A stretch of DNA of 18,811 bases from Rickettsiales bacterium. Lineage in GTDB: Bacteria; Pseudomonadota; Alphaproteobacteria; Rickettsiales; UBA1997. The stretch is from contig CANMEW010000002.1 of the NCBI GenBank assembly GCA_947496905.1, positions 9,664-28,474 of the forward strand, given 5' to 3'. Positions 1 to 8,123 of this stretch are shown here, one piece after another. A program made the translations under genes and the position numbers. The notes under the pieces were generated by a model. The model was given only the letters and a program-made list of their open reading frames with translations, searched no databases and was not told the origin of the DNA. The stretch's first letter is position 1. Every line of letters starts with the position of its first letter.

Positions 1-3000
1 GATGGCACTGATTTTAATAATACTCCAACAACTGACATCAACGGAGCTGTAAGTGCTTACACTGACAATACCAACGGTGAGCGCGGTTTCAAAATCCATC
101 TCAACGGACAGCTCGAATTCAGAAATGGTCAATGGCTGCAGGCAAGAATTTGCCCAGCAAATGATGCTGGCGTAAGTGGCGGGGATACTTGCATTACCAC
201 TAATCCATCCAAACTTGCTGGCACCCCAACCATAATTGACATTAATGCTCCAACGGATGGCGGTAGTTCGCCACCAAACATTACCAGTGATTACAAATTC
301 GACAGCTATGGCAAGCTCGAAAGAACCGCCGTCTCAGACTCTGAAGATTGCAAACTTGATACTCATGGCATCGCTACCGCACCGGGCTCTAAATTTTACT
401 GCCACATTTACGAATATCACGCTCCTGGATATGAATACCAAGATACCGCTGATGCAAAAATAAAGAAAATCAAACTCACCTTTAAAATTCTCGATCCAGA
501 AAAGCCTAATTGCGTGATTTTAACCGGCGCAACAAGTACGTCTGGCGATGGTGTAAAAACTAAAAATGCGCATTACGATTCTTTAACGTCATCTAACACT
601 GGTGCAACATGCACCGCTGAAGAAGCAAGCAGCAACCCACCTTCCTGCAAAAAACAATTTATCTGCGCCAATAAATATGCCAACAATAGCGGAAAATATT
701 ACGTTTCGGTTAAGGTAAAAACTAATGATAAAGCCATAGGACCAATTAAACTTCCCAACTTCAACGTTTCCAGCATTGTTGGCGGAGTTATTGCACCAAT
801 TATTGAAACGATGGATGGTCCAAAAAAAGTGTGTAATGCGTCTGGTGACGCCACAGGAAAATTAGACGGAATAAAAAACAGCTCTGGAGCCTGTGTAGTT
901 GCGCCAACTGGGCAGGCGGAAAGGATTTACAAACTTCTAATTGCCGATCCGAAATACCAAGCAATTCTAAATATGTGTCTGGTGGTGATGTTCACCTTCT
1001 ACGGCATGGGCTATTTAATGGGGGTGAGCGAATTAAAACATTCCGAGATCGTCAATCGCGTCGTTAAAATTGGCGTAATTTATCTTTTTGTTGGCGAGCA
1101 AGGTTGGGATTGGTTTAATAGCATCGTGGTTAGATTTTTTAAGGAGGGCACGGACTACCTCGCTTTCATGATGGCATCATCTTTTGACAGTTCTCAGGAA
1201 CTTGCTGACGCAATTGCCAATGTCGATTTCTACGACAAATCAATCCTCTTCAGCAGCGTCGATAAAGTCTTTAGCATGTTCTTCTCTACAGCTGTGCAGA
1301 AAAAGATCTACGCACTTCTGTTTGCTAGTATTTTTGGTTGGGCTTATTTGCTGATCATCTATTGCAGCTTCATGCTCTACGTCTACGCCGTTGCGAATGC
1401 CGTTCTTCTCTATCTCACCGCACAAGTTTTCATGTCGATCCTATTCACATTGGGTCCAATATTCCTCATCTTCATACTATTTGGTCACACCAAGGACATG
1501 TTCGACAATTGGCTGAAGTCAATCATCGGATTCTCTCTGCAGCAAATATTCCTCCTTACCACCCTCTCATTCTTCAACATGCTGATGTACGAGGTCATTA
1601 AGATGTCCCTTGGCTACAAAATTTGCTGGGGAGATGTTTGGGTGATCAACATCGTCACTCCAATCACTTTATTGCAGTCATGGAAAATCGCTTCCTTGCC
1701 ATCCTCTTCAGAAACTGGAGTTGGAAATATTGGCAATCCGGAAGGAATACCATCGCTATTTTCAATTTTATTCATCTGGGTAATTGCCTCGCTAATGGGC
1801 AAATTCATTAGCTTCATGACTGATCTTGCCGCCTCAATGAGTGGTGGCCTGCAAGCAAGTGCCTTGGGCAAGGGCTTACAAGATGCAGCTAAAGATATGC
1901 AGAAAAGGGCTGGGGCTTATTATGATAAGGCTTGGAATAAATTGGGTGGTGCAAAAAGAATGAAAGAGCTTGATCGAGATTTATTCGATCATGGAGCACT
2001 TGCTGACAAGGAGCGTGTGGCACGGCGAAGAGTAAATAAAGCGGATTCTGTAAAAAGAGCGATATTAGCAAAATCGGGAGACAAGGCCATGAGTGATTAT
2101 AAAAAAGACAATGCTGTGGCACTTGCGGGAATGAGTAAGGATGAGCAAAGAAAGAAACTTTCTGAAGTTAAAAATGCCGCGATGGATGCGAAGGGTAAGG
2201 ATTTAGGTTTAAGTACTGATCAAATAAAGGCGTTAAAAGAAGGCAAAGGCTTCAAAAGCGAAGCGCAAACACTTGGTGGAGCTGCATTTGATGCTCTAAA
2301 GCAAAGCGCTAGTAGGGGAGGTGCTTTGAAAAAATCTCTGAATGAGGAAAAAGTCAGTACGAAATTTTCTTCCGGCGAAGCGGCATCTGTCATGAAAAAA
2401 ATGACCTCAGCCGAAAGGGAAAAATTCGTTGAATCCGCAGCTAAAGGTGACGTTAAGGTTGGAAGAAGTGCGGCGCAGAATGTGGCCTCCTCTGCAGCCT
2501 CTGCAGGTAAAGCTGTAAAAGAGTCTGCGACAGCGGCAATTGCATCTGGCGCGTTAAAAGAATTCCAAGAAGCCAAAGGTATGGGTGGAAAAGCTTTAGC
2601 GGCCGGTAAAGCTTTAGCTATTATTCCAGGTGTTGCTCTAGTTGCTACTGCAGAAGCAGCCTCTGGTCTAGCTGTTAGTGCCGCAAAATCTGTTGATGAG
2701 GTCGCTAGGAATAAAGTCGCTAGGAATAAAGCTTACGATGAGGCTGCTAAACAATTAGAAAAAACTGGCGAAATATCGAAAATGCAATTCGGCACAGGCT
2801 GGGCAAGAGATGGCAAGGAGAAAGATTTAATCAGAGCAAAAGTTAAGGAAAATGCCAAGGAAAGTAAGGCGCGTGTTAAGCAGGCTGATACAAGAGTTGT
2901 TGCTGGGTTAAAAGCGATAACTGAAGAACAAAATAAAATTGACAAGGTTAATGAGTCTGGCGCTGGAATGATGAGTAGATTAGGAGACAGAACCGCCGCT

Positions 3001-3891
3001 ACATTAGATAGAGTCAAAGCTGAACTTGCTCCGTCGGAGAGCGTCATTTCTAACACTGCGAAGGATGTTGATGACAAAACGCAATCTAGAATTAAAGAAG
3101 ACTTAGGTAAGGCTCAGGCCGCAGAGGAAGCTCTGAAGAAGAATCGCGTCACGGTAGCTGAGAGTGTAAAAGAAAATAAGAAAGCCTTGGATGACTACGA
3201 TGCCAAGCCCGTCAAAGATAAGGATGCAGCAGTTAGTAAGGCTCAAGGAGAATATGAGGAGGCTGTGAAAAGAAATGCGCCCGCTGCTGATGTAAAGAAG
3301 CTTCGTGGCAATTTAGAAGAGGCGAAGAAACAAGATGCTACGCGCCAAGGTCTAAAAGATGAGTATGACAAAAATACCGTAGGTCTGCAAAGGCATGATG
3401 ACGCAATTAAAAATGTCGGAAAGAAAATTGCTAAATTAAAAGAAAAGGAGGGAGGTTCCAAACTTCCTTCAGACGACGTTAGCACAACACTACCATTTGC
3501 CGCTCCAGCTCCAGCTCCAGTTAAGGAAGTGCAGAATGCCAAAGCGCCAAAAGAAATAAGTTCCGCAAGACATGATAATGATGCCTTTGTTGGTAAGAAG
3601 GGGGGAGTAAGGGGATCTGGGGGTGTGCCTCAGCATCTTAAAGATAAAAAGAGCGAAAGGAGTAGTTCTACAGGTAGTACAGAGTCTACACCTACCAGTG
3701 ATGCTGCAATGTCAAAACAAGAATCTTTGACACCATCACCGGAGACAAATGGATCAGATATGCGTGAAATTGAAGAGCGGGGCCGCCGGATAGAAAAGTC
3801 GGAGCAAGAGAAGGCTGCTCAAGGGAATAAAGAAGTACCTAAAGAACAGAATGATCAAGAACAGAATGATCCTCAAGAGAATGCAGAATGA
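1..3891 (+). CDS. virB6: VirB6/TrbL-family type IV secretion protein, 5'-truncated, with long charged C-terminal tail
   Basis: The frame is open from base 1, so the start lies left of the window; 1296 codons are visible. Codons 1 to about 315 form a polar region with several Cys (for example around codons 205-225 and 278-298), likely outside the cytoplasm. Codons about 320-610 hold six or so hydrophobic segments, including a long double one near 435-490, matching the VirB6/TrbL membrane core that forms the inner-membrane channel of type IV secretion systems. The remaining roughly 680 codons are rich in Ala, Lys, Glu and Gln and look largely helical or coiled coil. Rickettsiales are known for several such enlarged VirB6 paralogues, usually in tandem; the neighbours here would be to the left. 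The tail has small duplications: a 15-bp tandem at 2701-2730, AAAGCTTTAGC at 2590 and 2608, and a repeated CAGAATGATC at the 3' end. A second stop follows 13 codons after the first, so the end may have been trimmed. The family call is firm; the paralogue is unknown. Confidence 0.88.
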   Translation, partial: DGTDFNNTPTTDINGAVSAYTDNTNGERGFKIHLNGQLEFRNGQWLQARICPANDAGVSGGDTCITTNPSKLAGTPTIIDINAPTDGGSSPPNITSDYKFDSYGKLERTAVSDSEDCKLDTHGIATAPGSKFYCHIYEYHAPGYEYQDTADAKIKKIKLTFKILDPEKPNCVILTGATSTSGDGVKTKNAHYDSLTSSNTGATCTAEEASSNPPSCKKQFICANKYANNSGKYYVSVKVKTNDKAIGPIKLPNFNVSSIVGGVIAPIIETMDGPKKVCNASGDATGKLDGIKNSSGACVVAPTGQAERIYKLLIADPKYQAILNMCLVVMFTFYGMGYLMGVSELKHSEIVNRVVKIGVIYLFVGEQGWDWFNSIVVRFFKEGTDYLAFMMASSFDSSQELADAIANVDFYDKSILFSSVDKVFSMFFSTAVQKKIYALLFASIFGWAYLLIIYCSFMLYVYAVANAVLLYLTAQVFMSILFTLGPIFLIFILFGHTKDMFDNWLKSIIGFSLQQIFLLTTLSFFNMLMYEVIKMSLGYKICWGDVWVINIVTPITLLQSWKIASLPSSSETGVGNIGNPEGIPSLFSILFIWVIASLMGKFISFMTDLAASMSGGLQASALGKGLQDAAKDMQKRAGAYYDKAWNKLGGAKRMKELDRDLFDHGALADKERVARRRVNKADSVKRAILAKSGDKAMSDYKKDNAVALAGMSKDEQRKKLSEVKNAAMDAKGKDLGLSTDQIKALKEGKGFKSEAQTLGGAAFDALKQSASRGGALKKSLNEEKVSTKFSSGEAASVMKKMTSAEREKFVESAAKGDVKVGRSAAQNVASSAASAGKAVKESATAAIASGALKEFQEAKGMGGKALAAGKALAIIPGVALVATAEAASGLAVSAAKSVDEVARNKVARNKAYDEAAKQLEKTGEISKMQFGTGWARDGKEKDLIRAKVKENAKESKARVKQADTRVVAGLKAITEEQNKIDKVNESGAGMMSRLGDRTAATLDRVKAELAPSESVISNTAKDVDDKTQSRIKEDLGKAQAAEEALKKNRVTVAESVKENKKALDDYDAKPVKDKDAAVSKAQGEYEEAVKRNAPAADVKKLRGNLEEAKKQDATRQGLKDEYDKNTVGLQRHDDAIKNVGKKIAKLKEKEGGSKLPSDDVSTTLPFAAPAPAPVKEVQNAKAPKEISSARHDNDAFVGKKGGVRGSGGVPQHLKDKKSERSSSTGSTESTPTSDAAMSKQESLTPSPETNGSDMREIEERGRRIEKSEQEKAAQGNKEVPKEQNDQEQNDPQENAE
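2701..2730 (+). repeat. 15-bp perfect tandem duplication in virB6
   Basis: GTCGCTAGGAATAAA occurs twice in a row (2701-2715 and 2716-2730), duplicating five residues (VARNK) in the cytoplasmic tail. The unit is a multiple of three, so the frame is kept. It looks like a recent slippage event. Confidence 0.9.
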
Positions 3892-3977
3892 TCCTCTAAG
3901 ACTGCTGAAAAAGCGCATGAAAGAAAAGAGTGATCACCGCAATGAAGAGGACTAATAAAAGACTCTGGAATGACTCC

Positions 3978-5360
3978 CTAAATCGTCGCTCTAATCTTAA
4001 GATTTTTAATTCTCTTCTCCATCTCGGGGCGGAAATTTTTGATGAGTCCTTGCACTGGCCAAGCTGCAGCATCCCCTAAAGCGCAAATTGTGTGACCTTC
4101 AATTTGTTTAGTTAAATCGTAAAGTTGGTCAATCTCCTCTATTCTCGCCTTACCTTCCACCATGCGATCCATGATGCGCATCATCCATCCAGTTCCCTCG
4201 CGACAAGGTGTGCATTGTCCGCAAGACTCATGCTTGTAAAAATGCGAAAGTCGTGCGATCGCCGCAATTACATCAGTTGACTTATCCATCACAATTACAC
4301 CTGCAGTGCCAAGACCAGAGCCCGCTGCGCGCAGTGAGTCGAAATCCATCAAAACATTGTCGCAAATTTCTTTGTTAAGCATTGGAACTGACGATCCTCC
4401 CGGAATGACGGCAAGTAAATTGTCCCAACCGCCGCGAACTCCGCCAGCATGTTTCTCGATTAATTCGCGCAGAGAAATTCCCATTTCCTCTTCCACGTTA
4501 CAGGGTTTGTTGACGTGGCCAGAGATACAAAAAATTTTAGTGCCGGTATTTTTTTCACGACCAATGCCTGCAAACCAAGCAGCTCCACGACGAAGAATTT
4601 CTGGAATGACGGCGATTGACTCAACATTGTTGATGACGGTTGGACAGCCGTAAAGCCCGATTAGCGCTGGGAACGGCGGCTTAAGACGGGGCTGACCTTT
4701 ATTTCCTTCCAGACTTTCCAACAAGGCGGTTTCTTCGCCGCAAATGTAGGCGCCTGCTCCGCGATGGATGTAGATGTCTAAATCCCAACCAGAGTCGCAG
4801 GCATTTTTACCAATTAATTTTGCATCGTAAGCCTCGTCAATTGCGCGTTGCAGCGTGACAGATTCGTTGTAATATTCGCCGCGAATGTAGATGTAGCAGA
4901 CATTGGCATTGATGGCACGAGCGGCAATTAAGCATCCTTCCAAAAGTTTGTGAGGATCGTTACGTAAAATGTCGCGATCCTTGCAAGTTCCCGGCTCAGA
5001 CTCATCGGCGTTAATCACCAAGTAATGCGGTTTCTCGCTAGCAAGTGGCGGAACTAGGGGGTGCACATTCCCCCTATTTAGGGGGAGGTTCTGCGTTTGC
5101 TGCGAAGCAGCAAGTGGCGGAACTAGGGGGTACAAATCCACCTTCTTCTTCGGCACGAATGACCATTTCATTCCAGTTGGAAAGCCCGCGCCACCGCGAC
5201 CGCGCAAACCAGAATCCTTAACTTGTTGAATCAGCCATTCCGCACCATGGTCGAGAAATTTTTTGGTTTGATTCCAGTCGCCTCTTTTTTTAGCAGCTTC
5301 CAAATTTGACGATTCGTAGCCGTAAAGATTGGTAAAGATTTTATCTTGTTCCTTGAGCAT
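3978..5360 (-). CDS. nuoF: NADH-quinone oxidoreductase subunit F (NuoF) with an in-frame repeat insertion
   Basis: NuoF is the NADH- and FMN-binding 51-kDa subunit of respiratory complex I and carries the N3 4Fe-4S cluster. Visible motifs are the glycine-rich GLRGRGGAGFPTG (residues 51-63), the NADESEPGTCKDRD stretch (117-130), GAGAYICGEETALLESLEG (201-219), and cluster ligands in CGQCTPC (Cys380, 383, 386) with a fourth Cys at 426 in HTICALGD. The N-terminus MLKEQDKIFTNLYG resembles rickettsial NuoF. The 460 aa exceed the usual 420-430; the excess is residues about 74-108, a Pro/Leu-rich stretch encoded by a palindromic repeat between the first glycine-rich motif and the ADESEPG motif. All cofactor ligands are intact, so the protein is probably functional. 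No other nuo gene is in the window: it converges with virB6 downstream and a MITE-like element lies upstream, so it seems detached from a nuo operon. Confidence 0.96.
   Translation of the reverse strand: MLKEQDKIFTNLYGYESSNLEAAKKRGDWNQTKKFLDHGAEWLIQQVKDSGLRGRGGAGFPTGMKWSFVPKKKVDLYPLVPPLAASQQTQNLPLNRGNVHPLVPPLASEKPHYLVINADESEPGTCKDRDILRNDPHKLLEGCLIAARAINANVCYIYIRGEYYNESVTLQRAIDEAYDAKLIGKNACDSGWDLDIYIHRGAGAYICGEETALLESLEGNKGQPRLKPPFPALIGLYGCPTVINNVESIAVIPEILRRGAAWFAGIGREKNTGTKIFCISGHVNKPCNVEEEMGISLRELIEKHAGGVRGGWDNLLAVIPGGSSVPMLNKEICDNVLMDFDSLRAAGSGLGTAGVIVMDKSTDVIAAIARLSHFYKHESCGQCTPCREGTGWMMRIMDRMVEGKARIEEIDQLYDLTKQIEGHTICALGDAAAWPVQGLIKNFRPEMEKRIKNLKIRATI
5037..5141 (-). repeat. Palindromic repeat element inserted in frame in nuoF
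   Basis: The insert is about 105 bp, giving 35 residues. It is bounded by a perfect 22-bp direct repeat (5041-5062 and 5110-5131, period 69 bp, beginning GCAAGTGGCGGAAC), which yields PLVPPLA twice. Between the repeats lie inverted repeats: CCCCCTATTTAGGGGG (about 5070-5085) and TGCTGCGAAGCAGCA (5099-5113, perfect 6-bp arms). Flanking residues read through as normal NuoF. The organisation resembles Rickettsia palindromic elements, but I do not recognise the sequence as one of the named RPE families. The exact edges are uncertain by a few codons. Confidence 0.8.
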
Positions 5361-5446
5361 TTTTCTAAATTTTTGGGGATTTTTTTGGATAGGCGGAAGG
5401 CGCGCAAACTATGGGTCACTTCAGCAAAATCAATTGCTAAAAAAAA

Positions 5447-5590
5447 GGAACCTCTGCAAAACCATCTTTTTCGGTAATTTTGTCGTCAGATAAATTTGCG
5501 TAGCACAGCACGTACATCAGAGTACGCTTTCCTGCTCACAAATTTTCTTCCTCAAAATTCCTCGAAAAATCTAGGTTTTTCAGAGGTTCC
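5447..5590. mobile_element. MITE-like element, copy A (complete)
   Basis: A 144-bp non-coding element with terminal inverted repeats: GGAACCTCTGCAAAACC at 5447-5463 and GGTTTTTCAGAGGTTCC at 5574-5590 (16 of 17 match). It is flanked by AAAA on both sides, which may be a target duplication but lies in an A-rich run. The interior shares the segment GCACGTACATC...GTACGCTTTCCTGCTC with the two other copies and can fold as a nested hairpin. It encodes no transposase. It lies between the divergent nuoF and secretin genes, so it may contribute to either promoter region. Confidence 0.8.
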
Positions 5591-5685
5591 AAAACTTCAA
5601 AAATAGGATCCGCGAAAATTTTTTGAATCTCCATCGCACCTCTCCCACCCAATAAAATCAAGTGCCTCAGCTAGTTTTAAATTCT

Positions 5686-5777
5686 TTACGCCGCACTAGC
5701 GGCGCCCCACATTCGTGGAGAACCCCAATGCCAAATCTGATCAAAAAAAATCCTGCATGTTGAATCATTTTTGGCAT
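5686..5777 (-). repeat. Structured GC-rich repeat, copy 1 (runs into the secretin gene start)
   Basis: Read on the minus strand, this has a stem with arms at 5762-5777 and 5728-5742 (ATGCCAAA...TTTGGCAT, imperfect). It is followed by the core: GGGGTT, a weak hairpin around CCAC/GTGG, then CGCCGC-TAGT-GCGGCG and TAA (5686-5730). The same core occurs at 8917-8961 and 18561-18604. The repeat covers both the GTG at 5715 and the ATG at 5757, that is, the translation start region of the secretin gene. Confidence 0.72.
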
Positions 5778-7322
5778 AAAGTCTCAAAAATAATTTTATT
5801 TTTTTCGCTAGTTTTCCTCTCACTTTCTTGTACCCAAGGTAAAATCGATCCATTCGAAAGAACCACAGGACTTAGCCGTTCTGAGATCGAAAAAACCATG
5901 ATGAGAAACAGTAAAGAAGAAAAGCTGAGAAAAGTTGAAAAGGCTCAAGATGAAGCGCCAATTCCAAGTATCTCCAAATTAATCATGTCACCTCCTCCGC
6001 CAGCAATTGGTGGGGACAAAACAATTTCCTTTTCAGTCACCGATCAAGTACCGTTGAAAGATGTTCTAATTGAGCTTGGTCGCGTTGCAAAAATTGATGT
6101 CGATCTTGATCCAGCAATTTCCGGCGGCGTAATCATCAACGCTAAAAATCGTCCGCTAAAAGAAGTAATCGACCGCATCTCATCTCTCGGCGGCCTTCGC
6201 TATTCCTACATCAATGGTGTTTTGCATTTCGAGCGCGACGCGCCTTACATGAAAAATTATTTCGTCGACTACCTCACGGACGGCACTGTTTGGGCCGATG
6301 TTGAATCTAATCTTACCGCTATTCTTTCATCTTCAGAGACATCTTCTTCCTCAGGTGAATCATCCTCCGGTGCCGCGTCTTTTTCCTCCAATAAATCTGC
6401 CGGCATCATCTCGCTTTACGCAACAGACAAGCAGCACCAAGCAGCCGAAAGCTATTTGGCAGATGTTGAAAAATATGCTTCGGCGCAGGTTTTAATTGAG
6501 GCAAAGGTTGTTGAGGTGCTGTTATCCGATGAATTTAAGTCAGGAATTGACTGGTCTTGGAAAAGCCTTAATACCTCTGCTGACCTCCCAGAGATAAATT
6601 TTCCTAACACTTTTAAGCTTCCTCAGGTTAATGGCGCTGATGTTGCCGCACCTATTAATTTTAATTTAACCAAGCGTTTATTTGGCGGAACCATTGAAGC
6701 GGCGATTAGTGCAATTGAAAAATTTGGCACCACAAAAACTCTTTCTAGTCCACGAATTCACGCCATGAATAACCAAAAAGCTGACCTCAATTTCGGCGAT
6801 AAATTAATTTATTTTAAAGTAGAGTCGACAGTCACTCCATCAACAACTCCGGGTGGTCAACCAACTGTTGCAACCACCTCTACAAAGCAAGAAGAGAATG
6901 TTGGAATTCAGCTTTCAATTACACCATCGATCAGCTTAAAAACCAACGAGATCACGATGAATATTTCGCCAAAATTATCCGCAAAAACCTCAGAAGTTAC
7001 GGATCCAGTAAACCCACTAAATAAAGTTCCAGTGATTCAAAGTCGCGACATCAACACGATCGCAAAAATACAAAGCGGGAACATCATTGTAATTGGCGGC
7101 TTAATGAAAGAGAGTGGTGCGAATGCTGATACTGGCGTTCCTATTTTATCACGAATACCAATTTTAGGATGGCTGTTTCGCTATTCTTCCAAAGAATCAA
7201 CCATCACAGAAACAGTGATTTTCATCAAAGCTACCATCGTCAATAGTGGCACTCCGGCAAATAAAGTTGATCGTAATTTCCAAGAGAAATTCGACTCCAA
7301 TAAACGTCGTTACTTCGAGTAA
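5757..7322 (+). CDS. Outer-membrane secretin (PilQ/MshL/GspD type), predicted lipoprotein
   Basis: Secretins form the gated outer-membrane ring of type IV pilus and type II secretion machines. From ATG 5757 the protein has 521 aa. It starts with a lipoprotein signal: Lys-containing n-region, hydrophobic core IILFFSLVFLSLSC and lipobox Cys at residue 25. A periplasmic STN-like domain lies at about residues 92-156 (VPLKDVLIELGRVAKIDVDL), then a Ser-rich linker near 190-212, then the N-domain and C-terminal secretin domain (about 316-491) with the diagnostic GVPILSRIPILGWLF near the end. The size and lipid anchor fit MshL-type secretins best. A GTG at 5715 would add 14 residues ahead of the signal peptide, from inside a repeat; I reject it because it would bury the signal sequence. 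No clear ribosome binding site precedes either start. The next gene begins 16 bp downstream, suggesting an operon. Confidence 0.88.
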   Translation: MLNHFWHKVSKIILFFSLVFLSLSCTQGKIDPFERTTGLSRSEIEKTMMRNSKEEKLRKVEKAQDEAPIPSISKLIMSPPPPAIGGDKTISFSVTDQVPLKDVLIELGRVAKIDVDLDPAISGGVIINAKNRPLKEVIDRISSLGGLRYSYINGVLHFERDAPYMKNYFVDYLTDGTVWADVESNLTAILSSSETSSSSGESSSGAASFSSNKSAGIISLYATDKQHQAAESYLADVEKYASAQVLIEAKVVEVLLSDEFKSGIDWSWKSLNTSADLPEINFPNTFKLPQVNGADVAAPINFNLTKRLFGGTIEAAISAIEKFGTTKTLSSPRIHAMNNQKADLNFGDKLIYFKVESTVTPSTTPGGQPTVATTSTKQEENVGIQLSITPSISLKTNEITMNISPKLSAKTSEVTDPVNPLNKVPVIQSRDINTIAKIQSGNIIVIGGLMKESGANADTGVPILSRIPILGWLFRYSSKESTITETVIFIKATIVNSGTPANKVDRNFQEKFDSNKRRYFE

Positions 7323-7338
7323 AAATCCCCCGACTCCC

Positions 7339-8100
7339 ATGAAATCCATCCTCAAATACATCTTAAAAAATGGTCTGCGCGACCGCCTCTACCTTGGCCT
7401 CTTCATCACCTTAGCGGTCTCTTTTTCGATTTCGATTTTTCTCGGTAGCACCGCATTAATCGAGCAACAGCAAATGACCTCGGCCTACATTGCCGGCTCA
7501 TCGCGCGCAATTCTGGCAATCGGCATGATTTTATTTGTGTGCCTAAGTGTTGGCCGCGCCTTTGAGAACAAAGAAGTTGAATTCATTCTCTCGAAAGCAA
7601 TCTCGCGTGAACAATTTATTTTGGGCTATTTGGCAGGATTTTTTCTCGCCGCTTTTTTGATTTTTATTCCGCTCGTCAGCGCCATTTTAATCGTCACTCA
7701 ATCCAATAAATTCGGGCTCTTAATTTGGTCAGCTAGCTTACTTTCTGAACTTCTAATCGTGATTTCTTTTTCGCTTTTGGCCTCGTTAATCCTAAAAAAT
7801 TCTTTCTCCGCAATCCTCGCCTGCTTTGCCTTTTACATTATTTCACGCCTGATGGGAATGTTCGTAATGGCAATCGAACTGCCGCAAAATCTTTTAGAAG
7901 CTAAAAATCATTTTCTTGCGACGGGCTTAAAAATTCTCTCCGCTCTTTTTCCGCGACTTGATCTTTTTGGTCAAAGCGAGTGGCTAACCTACGGCGTTAC
8001 TGACTTCACGAATTTGAAAATCATCGCCCTACAATCACTGATCTACATCCCCCTCATGATCTTCATGTCCTTCCACGATTTTAAAAAAAAGCAGTTTTAA
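7339..8100 (+). CDS. ABC-2 type transporter permease
   Basis: A 253-aa integral membrane protein with about six hydrophobic segments: about residues 16-38, 55-75, 94-116, 125-147, 150-175 and 225-245. A polar loop after the second segment contains GRAFENKEVEFILSKAISRE, typical of ABC-2/NosY-type permeases. The start is the ATG at 7339; the longer open frame back to 7246 overlaps the secretin gene and has no membrane character. No ATP-binding partner is encoded in the window, so the ATPase must lie elsewhere. The position directly after a secretin and before a membrane-anchored TPR-like protein recalls the Myxococcus PilG-PilH-PilI set needed for type IV pili; that parallel is inference from order and topology only. 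The substrate is unknown. Confidence 0.8.
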   Translation: MKSILKYILKNGLRDRLYLGLFITLAVSFSISIFLGSTALIEQQQMTSAYIAGSSRAILAIGMILFVCLSVGRAFENKEVEFILSKAISREQFILGYLAGFFLAAFLIFIPLVSAILIVTQSNKFGLLIWSASLLSELLIVISFSLLASLILKNSFSAILACFAFYIISRLMGMFVMAIELPQNLLEAKNHFLATGLKILSALFPRLDLFGQSEWLTYGVTDFTNLKIIALQSLIYIPLMIFMSFHDFKKKQF

Positions 8101-8123
8101 AAAATTAAAAATTCTGCTTACAC

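Noticed and set aside
514..3891. GTG at 514 as the start of the VirB6 gene
   Set aside because: The same frame is open without a stop back to base 1 and the upstream translation is continuous, Cys-containing and similar in character, so the true start is outside the window.
3892..3977. A terminator between virB6 and nuoF
   Set aside because: The 86-bp spacer shows no convincing hairpin with a T-run on either strand.
5231..5419. 62-codon frame overlapping the start of nuoF
   Set aside because: It is an out-of-frame shadow of well-supported nuoF coding sequence.
5715..5756. GTG 5715 as the secretin start
   Set aside because: It would place 14 repeat-derived residues ahead of a clear lipoprotein signal peptide; ATG 5757 fits the signal.
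7246..7338. Longer start for the ABC-2 permease
   Set aside because: It overlaps the secretin gene by 77 bp and adds a polar stretch unlike permease N-termini; ATG 7339 precedes the first membrane segment.
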